This document shows, one piece after another, positions 1 through 7,286 of a DNA stretch of 10,069 nucleotides. The first letter of the stretch is position 1. The number at the start of each line of letters is the position of its first letter. The position numbers and the translations under genes were made by a program. Below the pieces are notes generated by a model, which worked only from the letters and a program-made list of their open reading frames with translations, had not been told where the DNA came from and did not search any database. Source of the DNA: Oscillospiraceae bacterium (lineage in GTDB: Bacteria; Bacillota; Clostridia; Oscillospirales; Acutalibacteraceae); assembly GCA_902795765.1 (NCBI GenBank), contig CADBMQ010000248.1, positions 1 through 10,069 on the forward strand, written 5' to 3'.

Positions 1-805
1 TATCGGTTTCAACACGCTTTAAGCCTTCGAACGTATACAAACGAGAAATTTTTACATTTCTTCTATTGCCGTCCTGCTGACACAAAACAACATTCTGTCC
101 AGATTTCACAATGCCACGCTCAACTCTGCCGATACCAATTCTACCAACATACTCGTCATAGTCGATGTTCGAGAACAAAATTTGTGTTTTGCCGTTCGGA
201 TCGTTTTTCGGAGCAGGTACTTCGTCGATAATCATTTCGAGAAGCGGACGCAAGTCGCCCGAACGAGCATCTTTATCAAAAGAAGCATATCCCTGTCTGC
301 CCGATGCATAGATTACAGGGAAATCAAGTTGGTCATCGTCTGCACCGAGTTCGATAAACAAATCGAGTACTTCATCGACAACTTCGTCAGGACGAGCGCC
401 CGGACGGTCGATTTTATTAAGTACAACAATCGGCTTTTTACCAAGACCGAGCGCCTTTTTAAGTACAAATCTTGTTTGAGGCATACAACCCTCAAATGCG
501 TCTACAAGCAAAAGAACGCTATCTACCATTAAAAGAATACGCTCAACTTCTCCGCCGAAGTCTGCGTGGCCGGGAGTGTCAACGATATTTATTTTATAAT
601 CCTTGTAATGGATAGATGTATTTTTGGCAAGAATGGTAATGCCACGCTCACGCTCGAGGTCATTCGAGTCCATAACACGCTCTGCAACCTGTTCATTTTC
701 ACGGAATGTACCGCTCTGTTTGAGCATTTCGTCTACAAGTGTTGTTTTACCGTGGTCAACGTGGGCTATTATTGCAACATTTCTCAATTTTTCAGTCTGA
801 TTCAT
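1..805 (-). CDS. typA: GTP-binding protein TypA/BipA, N-terminal part (3' end outside window)
   Basis: This is a translational GTPase of the EF-G/LepA superfamily that binds the ribosome and is linked to 50S assembly and stress growth. The visible 268 codons cover the whole G domain and the start of domain II, about 44% of the usual length of roughly 610 residues. All GTPase motifs are readable: P-loop AHVDHGKT (residues 14-21), switch [21 protein letters not shown] (G3), NKID (G4) and the YASG segment (G5). The family signature [19 protein letters not shown] distinguishes it from EF-G, LepA and TetM. The ATG at 805-803 is preceded by AAGGAAG about 6 nt upstream, and residues 5-22 align with the usual TypA N-terminus. 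It is transcribed divergently from the topoisomerase operon. The identification is secure from sequence alone; the missing 3' part lies left of base 1. Confidence 0.97.
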   Translation of the reverse strand, partial: MNQTEKLRNVAIIAHVDHGKTTLVDEMLKQSGTFRENEQVAERVMDSNDLERERGITILAKNTSIHYKDYKINIVDTPGHADFGGEVERILLMVDSVLLLVDAFEGCMPQTRFVLKKALGLGKKPIVVLNKIDRPGARPDEVVDEVLDLFIELGADDDQLDFPVIYASGRQGYASFDKDARSGDLRPLLEMIIDEVPAPKNDPNGKTQILFSNIDYDEYVGRIGIGRVERGIVKSGQNVVLCQQDGNRRNVKISRLYTFEGLKRVETD

Positions 806-864
806 ATTTTTCTTCCTTTCAACTTAGATATTGGGGTAATTTTTTCCCACAATACCAATATATA

Positions 865-892
865 ATTATATCAAATTTCCCAGAAAATACAA
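865..892 (-). promoter_or_regulatory. Putative promoter of typA
   Basis: On the minus strand a perfect TATAAT (870-865) lies 16 bp downstream of TTGTAT (892-887), which matches the -35 consensus only partly. Transcription would begin near 859, giving a leader of about 55 nt. An inverted repeat (ATATTGG at 861-855 with CCAATAT at 834-828) starts at that point. Confidence 0.55.
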
Positions 893-938
893 GCCTTATC
901 CGACATTTTTACAGATATTTTTATAAAAAGTGTAAAAC

Positions 939-968
939 TTGACAAACCAACACAAGATATTGTATAAT
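939..968 (+). promoter_or_regulatory. Promoter of the topoisomerase operon
   Basis: A perfect TTGACA (939-944) and a perfect TATAAT (963-968) are separated by 18 bp, a strong housekeeping-sigma promoter. The start would lie near 974-975, leaving a leader of only about 28 nt. AGGAGAG (987-993) follows, 9 nt before the ATG at 1003. GGTAA (974-978) can pair with TTACC (996-1000), which would place the ribosome binding site in the loop; with five pairs this is weak. Confidence 0.8.
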
Positions 969-1002
969 GTTTTGGTAAGATTTATTAGGAGAGATTTACC
1001 CT

Positions 1003-2985
1003 ATGGCTAAGAAAACTGCCGAATACGGCAATGACAGTATTACCCAAATTAAAGGTGCTGACCGTGTGCGTAAAAAGCCTGCGGTTATTTTTGGCTCGGA
1101 CGGGCTTGAAGGTTGCGAACACTCGATTTTCGAGATTATTTCCAACTCTATTGACGAGGCTCGTGAGGGATACGGCAAAAAGATTATTGTCACTCGCTAT
1201 GAGGACCGCTCAATCGAAGTTCAAGACTTCGGTCGTGGTGCGCCCGTTGACTTCAACAACCGTGAGCAGAGATACAACTGGGAATTGCTTTACTGCGAAC
1301 TTTATGCGGGTGGTAAATATAACAACAATGATGCCGAGAGTTACGAGTTTTCACTCGGTACAAACGGCTTGGGACTTTGCTCGACACAGTATTCTTCGGA
1401 ATATATGGACGTTGAGATTAAGCGTGACGGATTTAAGTATAGTTTGCATTTTGAAAAAGGCGAAAACATTGGTGGCCTGAAAAAAGAGCCGTATAACGGT
1501 CGTGAGACAGGTACGAAAACTCGTTGGAAACCCGACCTTGAAGTTTTTACCGATATAAATGTTCCGCTCGACTATTACGCAGATATTCTTCGCAGACAGG
1601 CGATTGTTAATGACGGCGTTTTGTTTATCCTTCGTGACCAACACGGCTCGAAGTTTGAAACGCAGGAGTTTACCTATAAAGAAGGTATCAAGGATTATCT
1701 TACCGAATATGTTGGCGAAGACGCAATTTGCCCTGTTCAGTTTTGGCAGACCGAGCGTGAGGGACGTGACCGTGACGACAAGAAAAAGTACAAGGTTAAG
1801 ATAAATGCGGCCCTCACTTTCTCGAACAAGACACAGATTAAAGAGTACTATCACAACTCTAGTTGGCTCGAACACGGAGGTGCTCCCGACAAGGCAGTTC
1901 GTTCGGCTTTCGTTTCGCAGTTTGACGCTTACATTAAGCAGAAAAACAAATATCAAAAGAACGAATCGAAAGTTACAATGAACGATATTGATGAGTGTCT
2001 TGACCTTGTTATTTCGTCTTTTTCGAGTCAGGCTTCATACGAAAACCAAACTAAAAAGTCGATTACTAACAAGTTTATTCAAGAGGCGATGACCGAGTAT
2101 TTCCGTCATCAACTCGAAATTTTCTTTATCGAAAATCCTGCTTACGCAGACAAGATTGTCGACCAAGTTCTTATCAACAAGCGTTCTCGTGAGAAGAGCG
2201 AAAAGGAACGCTTGACTATTAAAAAAACTTTGCAACAGTCGAACGATATCGGTTCTCGTGTTAAAAAGTTCAACGACTGCCGTTCTCGTGACGTAAACAT
2301 TCGTGAAATTTATATCGTGGAGGGTGACTCGGCTCTCGGTGCTTGTAAACAGGCTCGTGACTCTTCATTCCAGGCGATTATCCCTGTTCGTGGTAAGATT
2401 TTGAACTGTCTTAAAGCAGAATACACAAAGATTTTCAAAAACGAAATCATCGTTGATCTTATTAAGGTTCTCGGTTGTGGTGTTGAGCCTGAAACAAAGG
2501 CTAACAAGAGTTTGTCTACTTTCGATTTGAGCGCTTTGCGTTGGAACAAGATTATCATTTGTACCGATGCGGATGTTGACGGATTTCAGATTAGAACACT
2601 TATTTTGACTATGCTTTATCGTCTTACACCGACGCTTATAAATGAAGGATACGTTTATATTGCGGAAACTCCGCTTTATGAAATTGAAACCAAAGATAAG
2701 ACCTATTATGCTTATGATGACAAGGAAAAAGGCGAAATCATCGAGATGATAGGCAACAAAAAGTATGACATTCAACGTTCAAAAGGTCTTGGTGAAAACC
2801 AACCCGAGATGATGAGTTTGACTACTATGAACCCTGAAACTCGCAGACTTATCAAAGTTACTGCCGAAGATGTTGAAGCTACTGCGTTTATGTTTGATAC
2901 TCTGCTCGGCGACGACCTCGAAAACAGAAAGAAGTTTATCGCCGACAAGGGTAACGAATATATCGAATTTACCGATTTGAGTTAA
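1003..2985 (+). CDS. parE: Type IIA DNA topoisomerase subunit B (ParE/GyrB-like, divergent)
   Basis: This is the ATPase and TOPRIM subunit of a type IIA topoisomerase, expected to form a heterotetramer with the next gene product and pass DNA duplexes through an ATP-gated break. In the 660 residues the GHKL ATPase comes first: catalytic Glu44 and Mg-binding Asn48 in EIISNSIDEA, the adenine-binding Asp75 in QDFGRGAP, ATP-lid glycines at 119-124 and a QTK loop at 349-351. The TOPRIM domain follows with Glu440 in EGDSA, PVRGK at 461-465 and the metal triad Asp522/524/526 in DADVDG, then KGLGE at 594-598. It therefore looks catalytically intact. Divergence is visible: Ser47 replaces the usual Asp before Asn48, EGDSALG replaces EGDSAGG, and the ATP lid reads SLGTNGLG instead of GGLHGVG. 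The length is normal. The ParE name follows the likely annotation of such second sets; a separate subfamily is possible. Confidence 0.9.
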   Translation: MAKKTAEYGNDSITQIKGADRVRKKPAVIFGSDGLEGCEHSIFEIISNSIDEAREGYGKKIIVTRYEDRSIEVQDFGRGAPVDFNNREQRYNWELLYCELYAGGKYNNNDAESYEFSLGTNGLGLCSTQYSSEYMDVEIKRDGFKYSLHFEKGENIGGLKKEPYNGRETGTKTRWKPDLEVFTDINVPLDYYADILRRQAIVNDGVLFILRDQHGSKFETQEFTYKEGIKDYLTEYVGEDAICPVQFWQTEREGRDRDDKKKYKVKINAALTFSNKTQIKEYYHNSSWLEHGGAPDKAVRSAFVSQFDAYIKQKNKYQKNESKVTMNDIDECLDLVISSFSSQASYENQTKKSITNKFIQEAMTEYFRHQLEIFFIENPAYADKIVDQVLINKRSREKSEKERLTIKKTLQQSNDIGSRVKKFNDCRSRDVNIREIYIVEGDSALGACKQARDSSFQAIIPVRGKILNCLKAEYTKIFKNEIIVDLIKVLGCGVEPETKANKSLSTFDLSALRWNKIIICTDADVDGFQIRTLILTMLYRLTPTLINEGYVYIAETPLYEIETKDKTYYAYDDKEKGEIIEMIGNKKYDIQRSKGLGENQPEMMSLTTMNPETRRLIKVTAEDVEATAFMFDTLLGDDLENRKKFIADKGNEYIEFTDLS

Positions 2986-3002
2986 GGAAAGGTTGTTTTA
3001 TT

Positions 3003-5237
3003 ATGGCAAGAAAAAAAGATACTGCGCCGAAAAAGAAAAAAGCGTTGCCAGACGCTTATATCGCAGGTGCGGGTACTGTTGTTGAACAACCGATAACTCG
3101 CACTTTGGAAACCAACTATATGCCGTATGCGATGAGTGTTATTCTCTCTCGTGCTATCCCCGAAATTGACGGATTTAAGCCGTCACATCGTAAACTGTTG
3201 TACACAATGTATAAGATGGGACTTTTGAACGGCAAGTTGATTAAATCTGCTAACATTGCAGGTCAGACAATGCAACTTAACCCTCACGGCGATGCCGCTA
3301 TCTACGATACGATGGTGCGTTTGTCCGAGGGCTACGAGGCTCTTTTGCACCCATATGTTAAATCAAAGGGTAACTTTGGTAAGTCATATTCCCGTGATAT
3401 GCAATGTGCTGCTTCCCGTTATACCGAGGCAAAACTTGCTCCGATTTCTGCCGAACTTTTTACCGATATTGACGAGGATACAGTTGATTTTGTTGACAAC
3501 TATGACGCTACGAAAAAAGAGCCGACTTTATTGCCCGTTACTTTCCCGTCTGTGCTTGTCAACTTGAATAGTGGTATTGCGGTTGGTATGGCAAGTCAGA
3601 TTTGCTCGTTCAATTTGAAAGAAGTTTGCGAAACCGCTATCGCTCGAATTAAAGATCCTAATGCAATTATCGCTGATACGCTTATTGCTCCCGATTTTGC
3701 GGGTGGTGGATTTTTGGTTTATGACCGTGACGAGATTGAGAAAATTTACGAAACGGGCAGAGGCGGTTTTAAAATTCGCTCGAAATATGAGTATGACAAG
3801 TCGGCTAACTGCATTGACGTTACCGAAATTCCGCCAACCACGACTAGTGAAGCAATTATCGAAAAGATTATCGACCTTATTAAGGCTAAAAAGATTACCG
3901 AAATCAACGATATTCGTGATGAAACTGACATTGACGGTTTGAAAATCACGATTGATTTGAAGCGTGGTACTGACGCAGAACGTCTTATGCAGAAACTTTA
4001 TAAGATGACTCCGCTTCAAGACTCGTTCTCTTGCAACTTTAACATACTTATCGCAGGTACCCCGAAGGTTATGGGTGTTGGCGAGATTCTCGAAGAGTGG
4101 ACGGCTTGGCGTACTGAATGTGTTAAGCGCAGAATTTACTTCCGTCTTAACAAGGCGAAAGATAAATTGCACCTTTTGAAAGGTTTGCAGAAGATTTTGC
4201 TCGATATTGACAAGGCTGTTCGCATCGTTCGTGAGACAGAAGAAGAGGCTGATGTTATCCCGAACTTGATGGTTGGTTTCTCAATCGACAAAATTCAAGC
4301 CGAGGCAGTTGCTGAAATTAAACTCCGTCATCTCAATCGTGAGTACATCTTAAATCGCACTCGTGAAATTGAATCGCTCGAAAATCTTATCGCTGAACTC
4401 GAGGACACTTTGTCAAGCAAACGCAAGGTGCAGAGTGTTATTGTCAACGAACTTAAAGAAGTTATTAAAAAGCACTCGCAAGAGCGTAAAACTCAAATTG
4501 TTTACACCGCTGATGAGCCTGAAATTGACATTAGCGAAGAAATTCCCGATTATGCTGTTACCTACTTTTTCAGCAAAGAAGGTTATTTCAAAAAGATTAC
4601 TCCGCAGTCGCTTCGTATGAGCAACGAACAAAAGTTCAAAGAAGGCGACGAGTTGCTTGAAAAAATTGAGGGTATGAGCAGTAACAGTTTGTTGTTCTTT
4701 ACCGACCAGTGCCAAGTTTACAAGGCTCACGGTCACGATTTTAGTGACACGAAAGCAAGTGTGTTTGGCTCGTTTGCGGCATCGGAACTCGGATATGACA
4801 ACGGCGAAAACTCGGTTTATCTCGCAGTTACTGACGACTACTCGGGTTATATGATTTTTGTTTTCGAGAATGGTAAAGTTGCGAAAGTCGATATGAAAGC
4901 ATACGAAACAAAGACCAACCGCAAAAAGTTGATTTCTGCTTATTCGGACAAGTCGCCACTTGTTGCCGCTTTCTATATTAAAGAGGATTGTGAATTGCTT
5001 ATCACTTCCTCAAACGGCAGAAAGCTTTGTGTGAATACTGCACTTATTGCGTCAAAATCAACCAAAAACACGCAAGGCGTTAATGCGATGACGCAGAAAA
5101 AGAACCACTATGTTCGTGAGGTCAAGATTGCAGATACCACTCTACCGTTTATCGCTCGTTATCGTACTCGCTCACTTCCATCTCCCGGCAAGTTGCCGTC
5201 ACAAGACGAAGTTGGTACACAAATGACTTTGATTTAA
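3003..5237 (+). CDS. parC: Type IIA DNA topoisomerase subunit A (ParC/GyrA-like, divergent)
   Basis: This is the DNA breakage-reunion subunit, partner of the preceding gene. After a Lys-rich N-terminal tail (residues 1-14) comes the winged-helix catalytic core with the active-site Tyr140 and Arg139 in AASRYTEAKL, His62 in KPSHRK, His95 in NPHGDAAIYD and SGIAVGMAS at 190-198. A tower and coiled-coil region (about 360-500) follows, then a degenerate beta-pinwheel (about 512-705). At 744 residues it is shorter than GyrA, and no GyrA box (QRRGGKG) is present, so gyrase-type wrapping and supercoiling are unlikely; decatenation or relaxation is inferred. Deviations include DGFKP preceded by EI without the usual Arg, NPHGD for HPHGD, and Ala98 where a Ser is normal. 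It starts 17 nt after the upstream stop, with AAGGAAAGG overlapping that stop codon, so the two are probably co-translated and stoichiometric. Confidence 0.9.
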   Translation: MARKKDTAPKKKKALPDAYIAGAGTVVEQPITRTLETNYMPYAMSVILSRAIPEIDGFKPSHRKLLYTMYKMGLLNGKLIKSANIAGQTMQLNPHGDAAIYDTMVRLSEGYEALLHPYVKSKGNFGKSYSRDMQCAASRYTEAKLAPISAELFTDIDEDTVDFVDNYDATKKEPTLLPVTFPSVLVNLNSGIAVGMASQICSFNLKEVCETAIARIKDPNAIIADTLIAPDFAGGGFLVYDRDEIEKIYETGRGGFKIRSKYEYDKSANCIDVTEIPPTTTSEAIIEKIIDLIKAKKITEINDIRDETDIDGLKITIDLKRGTDAERLMQKLYKMTPLQDSFSCNFNILIAGTPKVMGVGEILEEWTAWRTECVKRRIYFRLNKAKDKLHLLKGLQKILLDIDKAVRIVRETEEEADVIPNLMVGFSIDKIQAEAVAEIKLRHLNREYILNRTREIESLENLIAELEDTLSSKRKVQSVIVNELKEVIKKHSQERKTQIVYTADEPEIDISEEIPDYAVTYFFSKEGYFKKITPQSLRMSNEQKFKEGDELLEKIEGMSSNSLLFFTDQCQVYKAHGHDFSDTKASVFGSFAASELGYDNGENSVYLAVTDDYSGYMIFVFENGKVAKVDMKAYETKTNRKKLISAYSDKSPLVAAFYIKEDCELLITSSNGRKLCVNTALIASKSTKNTQGVNAMTQKKNHYVREVKIADTTLPFIARYRTRSLPSPGKLPSQDEVGTQMTLI

Positions 5238-5243
5238 CGCTAA

Positions 5244-5276
5244 AAAGCGACGGATTATCCGTCGCTTTGTTTTTTT
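5244..5276 (+). terminator. Intrinsic terminator of the topoisomerase operon
   Basis: GCGACGGA (5247-5254) pairs perfectly with TCCGTCGC (5258-5265) around a TTA loop. The stem is extended by AAA/TTT and followed by GTTTTTTT. It lies 6 nt after the stop codon at 5235-5237. Confidence 0.93.
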
Positions 5277-5279
5277 ATT

Positions 5280-5311
5280 AAAAGAAAAAGCCACTCTATC
5301 GAGTGGCTTTT
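5280..5311 (-). terminator. Intrinsic terminator of the rpsF-ssb-rpsR operon
   Basis: GCCACTC (5290-5296) pairs with GAGTGGC (5301-5307) around TATC, and the stem extends through AAAA/TTTT. On the minus strand the stem is followed by TTTTTCTTTT, so it ends transcription from rpsR about 10 nt past its stop. It faces the plus-strand terminator in a compact convergent junction. Confidence 0.9.
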
Positions 5312-5321
5312 AAGCTACATA

Positions 5322-5639
5322 TTAGTCGCTAACAAACGGGATAAGAGCAAGATGTCTTGCACGTTTGATTGCTACTGTGAGTTCACGCTGATGGCGTGTG
5401 CATGTACCAGTTACACGACGAGGAAGAATTTTTGAACGCTCGGAAATGTACTTTCTGAGTTTTGCTACGTCCTTATAATCTATCTCTGTGTGCTGTCTGT
5501 CAACACAAAATGCGCAAACCTTTTTTCTGCCTTTTCTGAAATTACGAGCCGGTCTTTCAGGACGTTCAGTTCTCTCTGCTTTTTCAGCCTTAGGAGCTTC
5601 CTGAACCTCTGCCTGCTCTTTTACTTCAACGTTTTCCAT
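5322..5639 (-). CDS. rpsR: 30S ribosomal protein S18 (bS18), N-terminally extended
   Basis: bS18 binds 16S rRNA on the 30S platform together with S6. The conserved core is clear: [19 protein letters not shown], then RRVTGTC, HQREL and [13 protein letters not shown]. It is the zinc-binding (C+) form, with Cys42-x2-Cys45 and Cys80-x2-His83 able to coordinate Zn. The protein has 105 residues rather than the usual 75-90. The surplus is a tail of about 30 residues rich in Glu, Lys, Arg, Ala and Pro ahead of the core, probably disordered. No internal Met offers a shorter start, and AAGGAAGG sits 9 nt before this ATG, so the extension appears genuine. It is the last gene of the operon, 30 nt after ssb and directly before a terminator, which fits co-regulation with its assembly partner S6. 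Confidence 0.97.
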   Translation of the reverse strand: MENVEVKEQAEVQEAPKAEKAERTERPERPARNFRKGRKKVCAFCVDRQHTEIDYKDVAKLRKYISERSKILPRRVTGTCTRHQRELTVAIKRARHLALIPFVSD

Positions 5640-5669
5640 CGAAAAAAGCCTTCCTTTCGTAAATTTAAA

Positions 5670-6098
5670 TTAGAACGGATAATCTCCGTCATCGGCTGCA
5701 ATTTCTACGAAATCGCCTGCATCGGCATTCGAGAATGAAGCCGGAGCTTCTTGCGAGCCACCATAGTTGCCGCCACTCTCTGATTTGGAGCCGCAGAAAC
5801 TTACATTGTCGGCAACGACTTCGTAAGCTGTACGCTTATTGCCGTCCTTGTCAGTATACTGTCTTGACTGCAATGAGCCATTTACAGCAATCATCTGACC
5901 TTTACGGAAATAGTCGCAAACAAATTTTGCTGTCTGTCTCCATGCGGTTACATTGATGAAATCTGTCGGTCTTTCACCGTTTGAAGCATAATTTCTATCA
6001 ATAGCAACAGTAAAACTGCATACATTCGTACCGGTATTTGTTGTTTTTAACTCAGGAGTCGCTACCAAACGACCCATTATTGCAACTACGTTCAGCAT
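5670..6098 (-). CDS. ssb: Single-stranded DNA-binding protein
   Basis: SSB coats single-stranded DNA in replication, repair and recombination and recruits partner proteins through its acidic C-terminal tip. The 142 residues contain an OB fold at about 1-103, with MLNVVAIMGRLVATPE at the N-terminus, FTVAIDR, the aromatic segment TDFINVTAWRQTAKF (Trp53), a glycine- and serine-rich linker (about 104-130) and the tip DDGDYPF, a variant of the usual DDDIPF. The linker is short, so the protein lies at the small end of the family. The ATG at 6098 has AGAGGTG about 6 nt upstream. It lies between rpsF and rpsR with gaps of 27 and 30 nt, the classic conserved order in Bacillota. A genome may carry further ssb copies, but this cluster normally holds the housekeeping one. 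Confidence 0.97.
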   Translation of the reverse strand: MLNVVAIMGRLVATPELKTTNTGTNVCSFTVAIDRNYASNGERPTDFINVTAWRQTAKFVCDYFRKGQMIAVNGSLQSRQYTDKDGNKRTAYEVVADNVSFCGSKSESGGNYGGSQEAPASFSNADAGDFVEIAADDGDYPF

Positions 6099-6125
6099 TG
6101 TCGCACCTCTTTTACTTTAATTTAA

Positions 6126-6407
6126 TTACTTCTTTACTGTAAGGTATCTAAGTACACCGTCAGTAATGTTGAGAACACGAGCGAGCTCAGCAACAAAATC
6201 AGGTTCACTTTCGTGATTAACTACGATGTAGTAACCCTCTGATTCGTAGTTGATGTCATAAGCGAGTCTACGTTTGCCCCACTCATCAACTTCTTTGACT
6301 GTGCCGCTTGAAGCAATCATATCTTTGAACTTCTCTGCGAGAGCTTTTGCTGCTTCCTCACCGTTTTTCATTGAAAAAACGAGTACGGTTTCATATGCGA
6401 TAGCCAT
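6126..6407 (-). CDS. rpsF: 30S ribosomal protein S6 (bS6)
   Basis: bS6 forms a heterodimer with S18 on the 30S platform. The 93-residue sequence begins AYETVLVF, the first beta strand of the ferredoxin-like fold, and contains GTVKEVDEWGKRRLAYDI and EGYYIVV, with the C-terminal LARVLNITDGVLRYLTVK helix-strand unit. These match the family throughout, and the length is normal. The start at 6407 has an excellent ribosome binding site, AAAGGAGGTG, about 6 nt upstream. It is the first gene of rpsF-ssb-rpsR and follows a leader of about 66 nt with two hairpins that could carry S6:S18 feedback control; that role is inferred from the known regulation of this operon type, not shown here. Confidence 0.97.
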   Translation of the reverse strand: MAIAYETVLVFSMKNGEEAAKALAEKFKDMIASSGTVKEVDEWGKRRLAYDINYESEGYYIVVNHESEPDFVAELARVLNITDGVLRYLTVKK

Positions 6408-6425
6408 TGATTACACCTCCTTTTG

Positions 6426-6474
6426 GACTTTGGCTTTGCTAATGCAAAGCAAGGAAGTCGAACATAATTCGACT
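6426..6474 (-). promoter_or_regulatory. Structured rpsF leader, candidate S6:S18 autoregulatory element
   Basis: Read on the minus strand, the leader can form hairpin A (AGTCGAA 6474-6468 with TTCGACT 6462-6456, loop TTATG) beginning at the predicted +1. Hairpin B (GCTTTGC 6450-6444 with GCAAAGC 6439-6433, loop ATTA) follows. B can be lengthened by GACT (6459-6456) pairing with AGTC (6429-6426), but that uses bases that A needs, so the two full structures exclude each other. Neither is followed by a U run, so translational control is more likely than termination. S6:S18 leaders are known in many bacteria, but I do not see the CCG motif typical of that class, so membership is uncertain. Confidence 0.45.
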
Positions 6475-6479
6475 AAATA

Positions 6480-6508
6480 ATTATAACAAATGGATTTTTC
6501 TTTGTCAA
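6480..6508 (-). promoter_or_regulatory. Promoter of the rpsF-ssb-rpsR operon
   Basis: On the minus strand a perfect TTGACA (6508-6503) and a perfect TATAAT (6485-6480) are separated by 17 bp, an ideal housekeeping promoter as expected for ribosomal proteins. The -35 hexamer overlaps the stop codon (6507-6505) of the upstream membrane-protein gene. The start would be near 6473-6474. Confidence 0.88.
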
Positions 6509-7224
6509 GTGTTTTTTTCGGTATTTTCCCCTTTGGCATTATTCTTTTTTATTATCCTGTTATAGATGAATATGCCGAGCAAACTAACTAATAATGTTCC
6601 ACCGAAAACAACTCCTGCAAACAGATAATTATGCATTCCTATTGCATCTGCCGCAACTGTTGACGTGATTATTGACGGTATTCTTGCGACCGCCGTTATT
6701 GCTATCCACATTGATATCTTCATATCGGTAAGTCCGACAAAATATGCGAGTAAATCTTTTGGTGTGCCAGGAATAAAAAAGATTATGAATATCAGAAAAT
6801 TTCGTTGGCTTGAATTATGAAGAAATTTTAATTTATTTATCTTTTCCTCGTCAAAAAACAATGTTACGGCTTTCATTCCAAATTTTCGAACAATCAAAAA
6901 AACTATAATCGAGCCGATTAGCGCACCGACAAGGCACAACAGCGTACCTATCCACGGGCCGAATGCGTATCCTGCGGCAAGCTCAAGCGGTTCGCCCGGA
7001 ATGAGTGCGATTATGACTTGCAACACCATCATCCCCATAAACGCAGCCATTGCCATTATACCGTTGCTATCTACCCACGCACGGAATTTTTCGTGGTCAT
7101 CTATGAATTTTATCATCGGTTTGCCGATATATATTCCGACTATGACGCTAAGTATGATAAATACTGCGAGTCCCGACAAGACAATTATTCTTTTTTTGCG
7201 TACAGAAACTTTATTCTTTTCCAT
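6505..7224 (-). CDS. TVP38/TMEM64 (VTT/DedA-like) family membrane protein
   Basis: This is an integral membrane protein of the TVP38/TMEM64 branch of the VTT superfamily. Characterised relatives of this fold move or scramble phospholipids or carrier lipids, but the substrate here is unknown. Numbering from the ATG at 7224 (239 residues), a Lys/Arg-rich cytoplasmic start leads into a membrane helix at about 12-33. The family core runs from IPGEPLELAAGYAFGP (75-90) through the Gly-rich GALIGS to IPGTPKDLLAYFVGL (151-165), and a last helix lies at about 202-222, followed by a charged tail. A GTG at 7269 would add 15 residues but lacks a ribosome binding site and would lie about 11 nt from the predicted +1, so I prefer the ATG. 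The gene has its own promoter and no terminator of its own, so read-through into rpsF is likely. Confidence 0.88.
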   Translation of the reverse strand: MEKNKVSVRKKRIIVLSGLAVFIILSVIVGIYIGKPMIKFIDDHEKFRAWVDSNGIMAMAAFMGMMVLQVIIALIPGEPLELAAGYAFGPWIGTLLCLVGALIGSIIVFLIVRKFGMKAVTLFFDEEKINKLKFLHNSSQRNFLIFIIFFIPGTPKDLLAYFVGLTDMKISMWIAITAVARIPSIITSTVAADAIGMHNYLFAGVVFGGTLLVSLLGIFIYNRIIKKNNAKGENTEKNT

Positions 7225-7230
7225 TAAATA

Positions 7231-7237
7231 TTCCTTA
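7231..7237 (-). promoter_or_regulatory. Ribosome binding site that decides the TVP38-family start
   Basis: TAAGGAA on the minus strand lies 6 nt before the ATG at 7224-7222. The alternative GTG at 7269-7267 is preceded only by an A-rich stretch without a comparable site. Confidence 0.75.
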
Positions 7238-7286
7238 CTTTTTAGTCGTTTATAGTATGCCCTACTCACGATATTCTTTTACCAAC

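Noticed and set aside
904..932. Imperfect palindrome just upstream of the parE promoter as an operator
   Set aside because: It is made almost only of A and T runs with a bulge, which is common in AT-rich spacers, and it matches no operator I know.
3528..4172. Open frame of about 214 codons on the minus strand opposite parC
   Set aside because: It is antisense to the conserved breakage-reunion core and shows no recognisable domain, so it is a shadow of parC codon use.
7225..7269. Longer TVP38-family start at a GTG (7269)
   Set aside because: It has no ribosome binding site and a leader of only about 11 nt from the predicted start, while the ATG at 7224 has TAAGGAA at good spacing.
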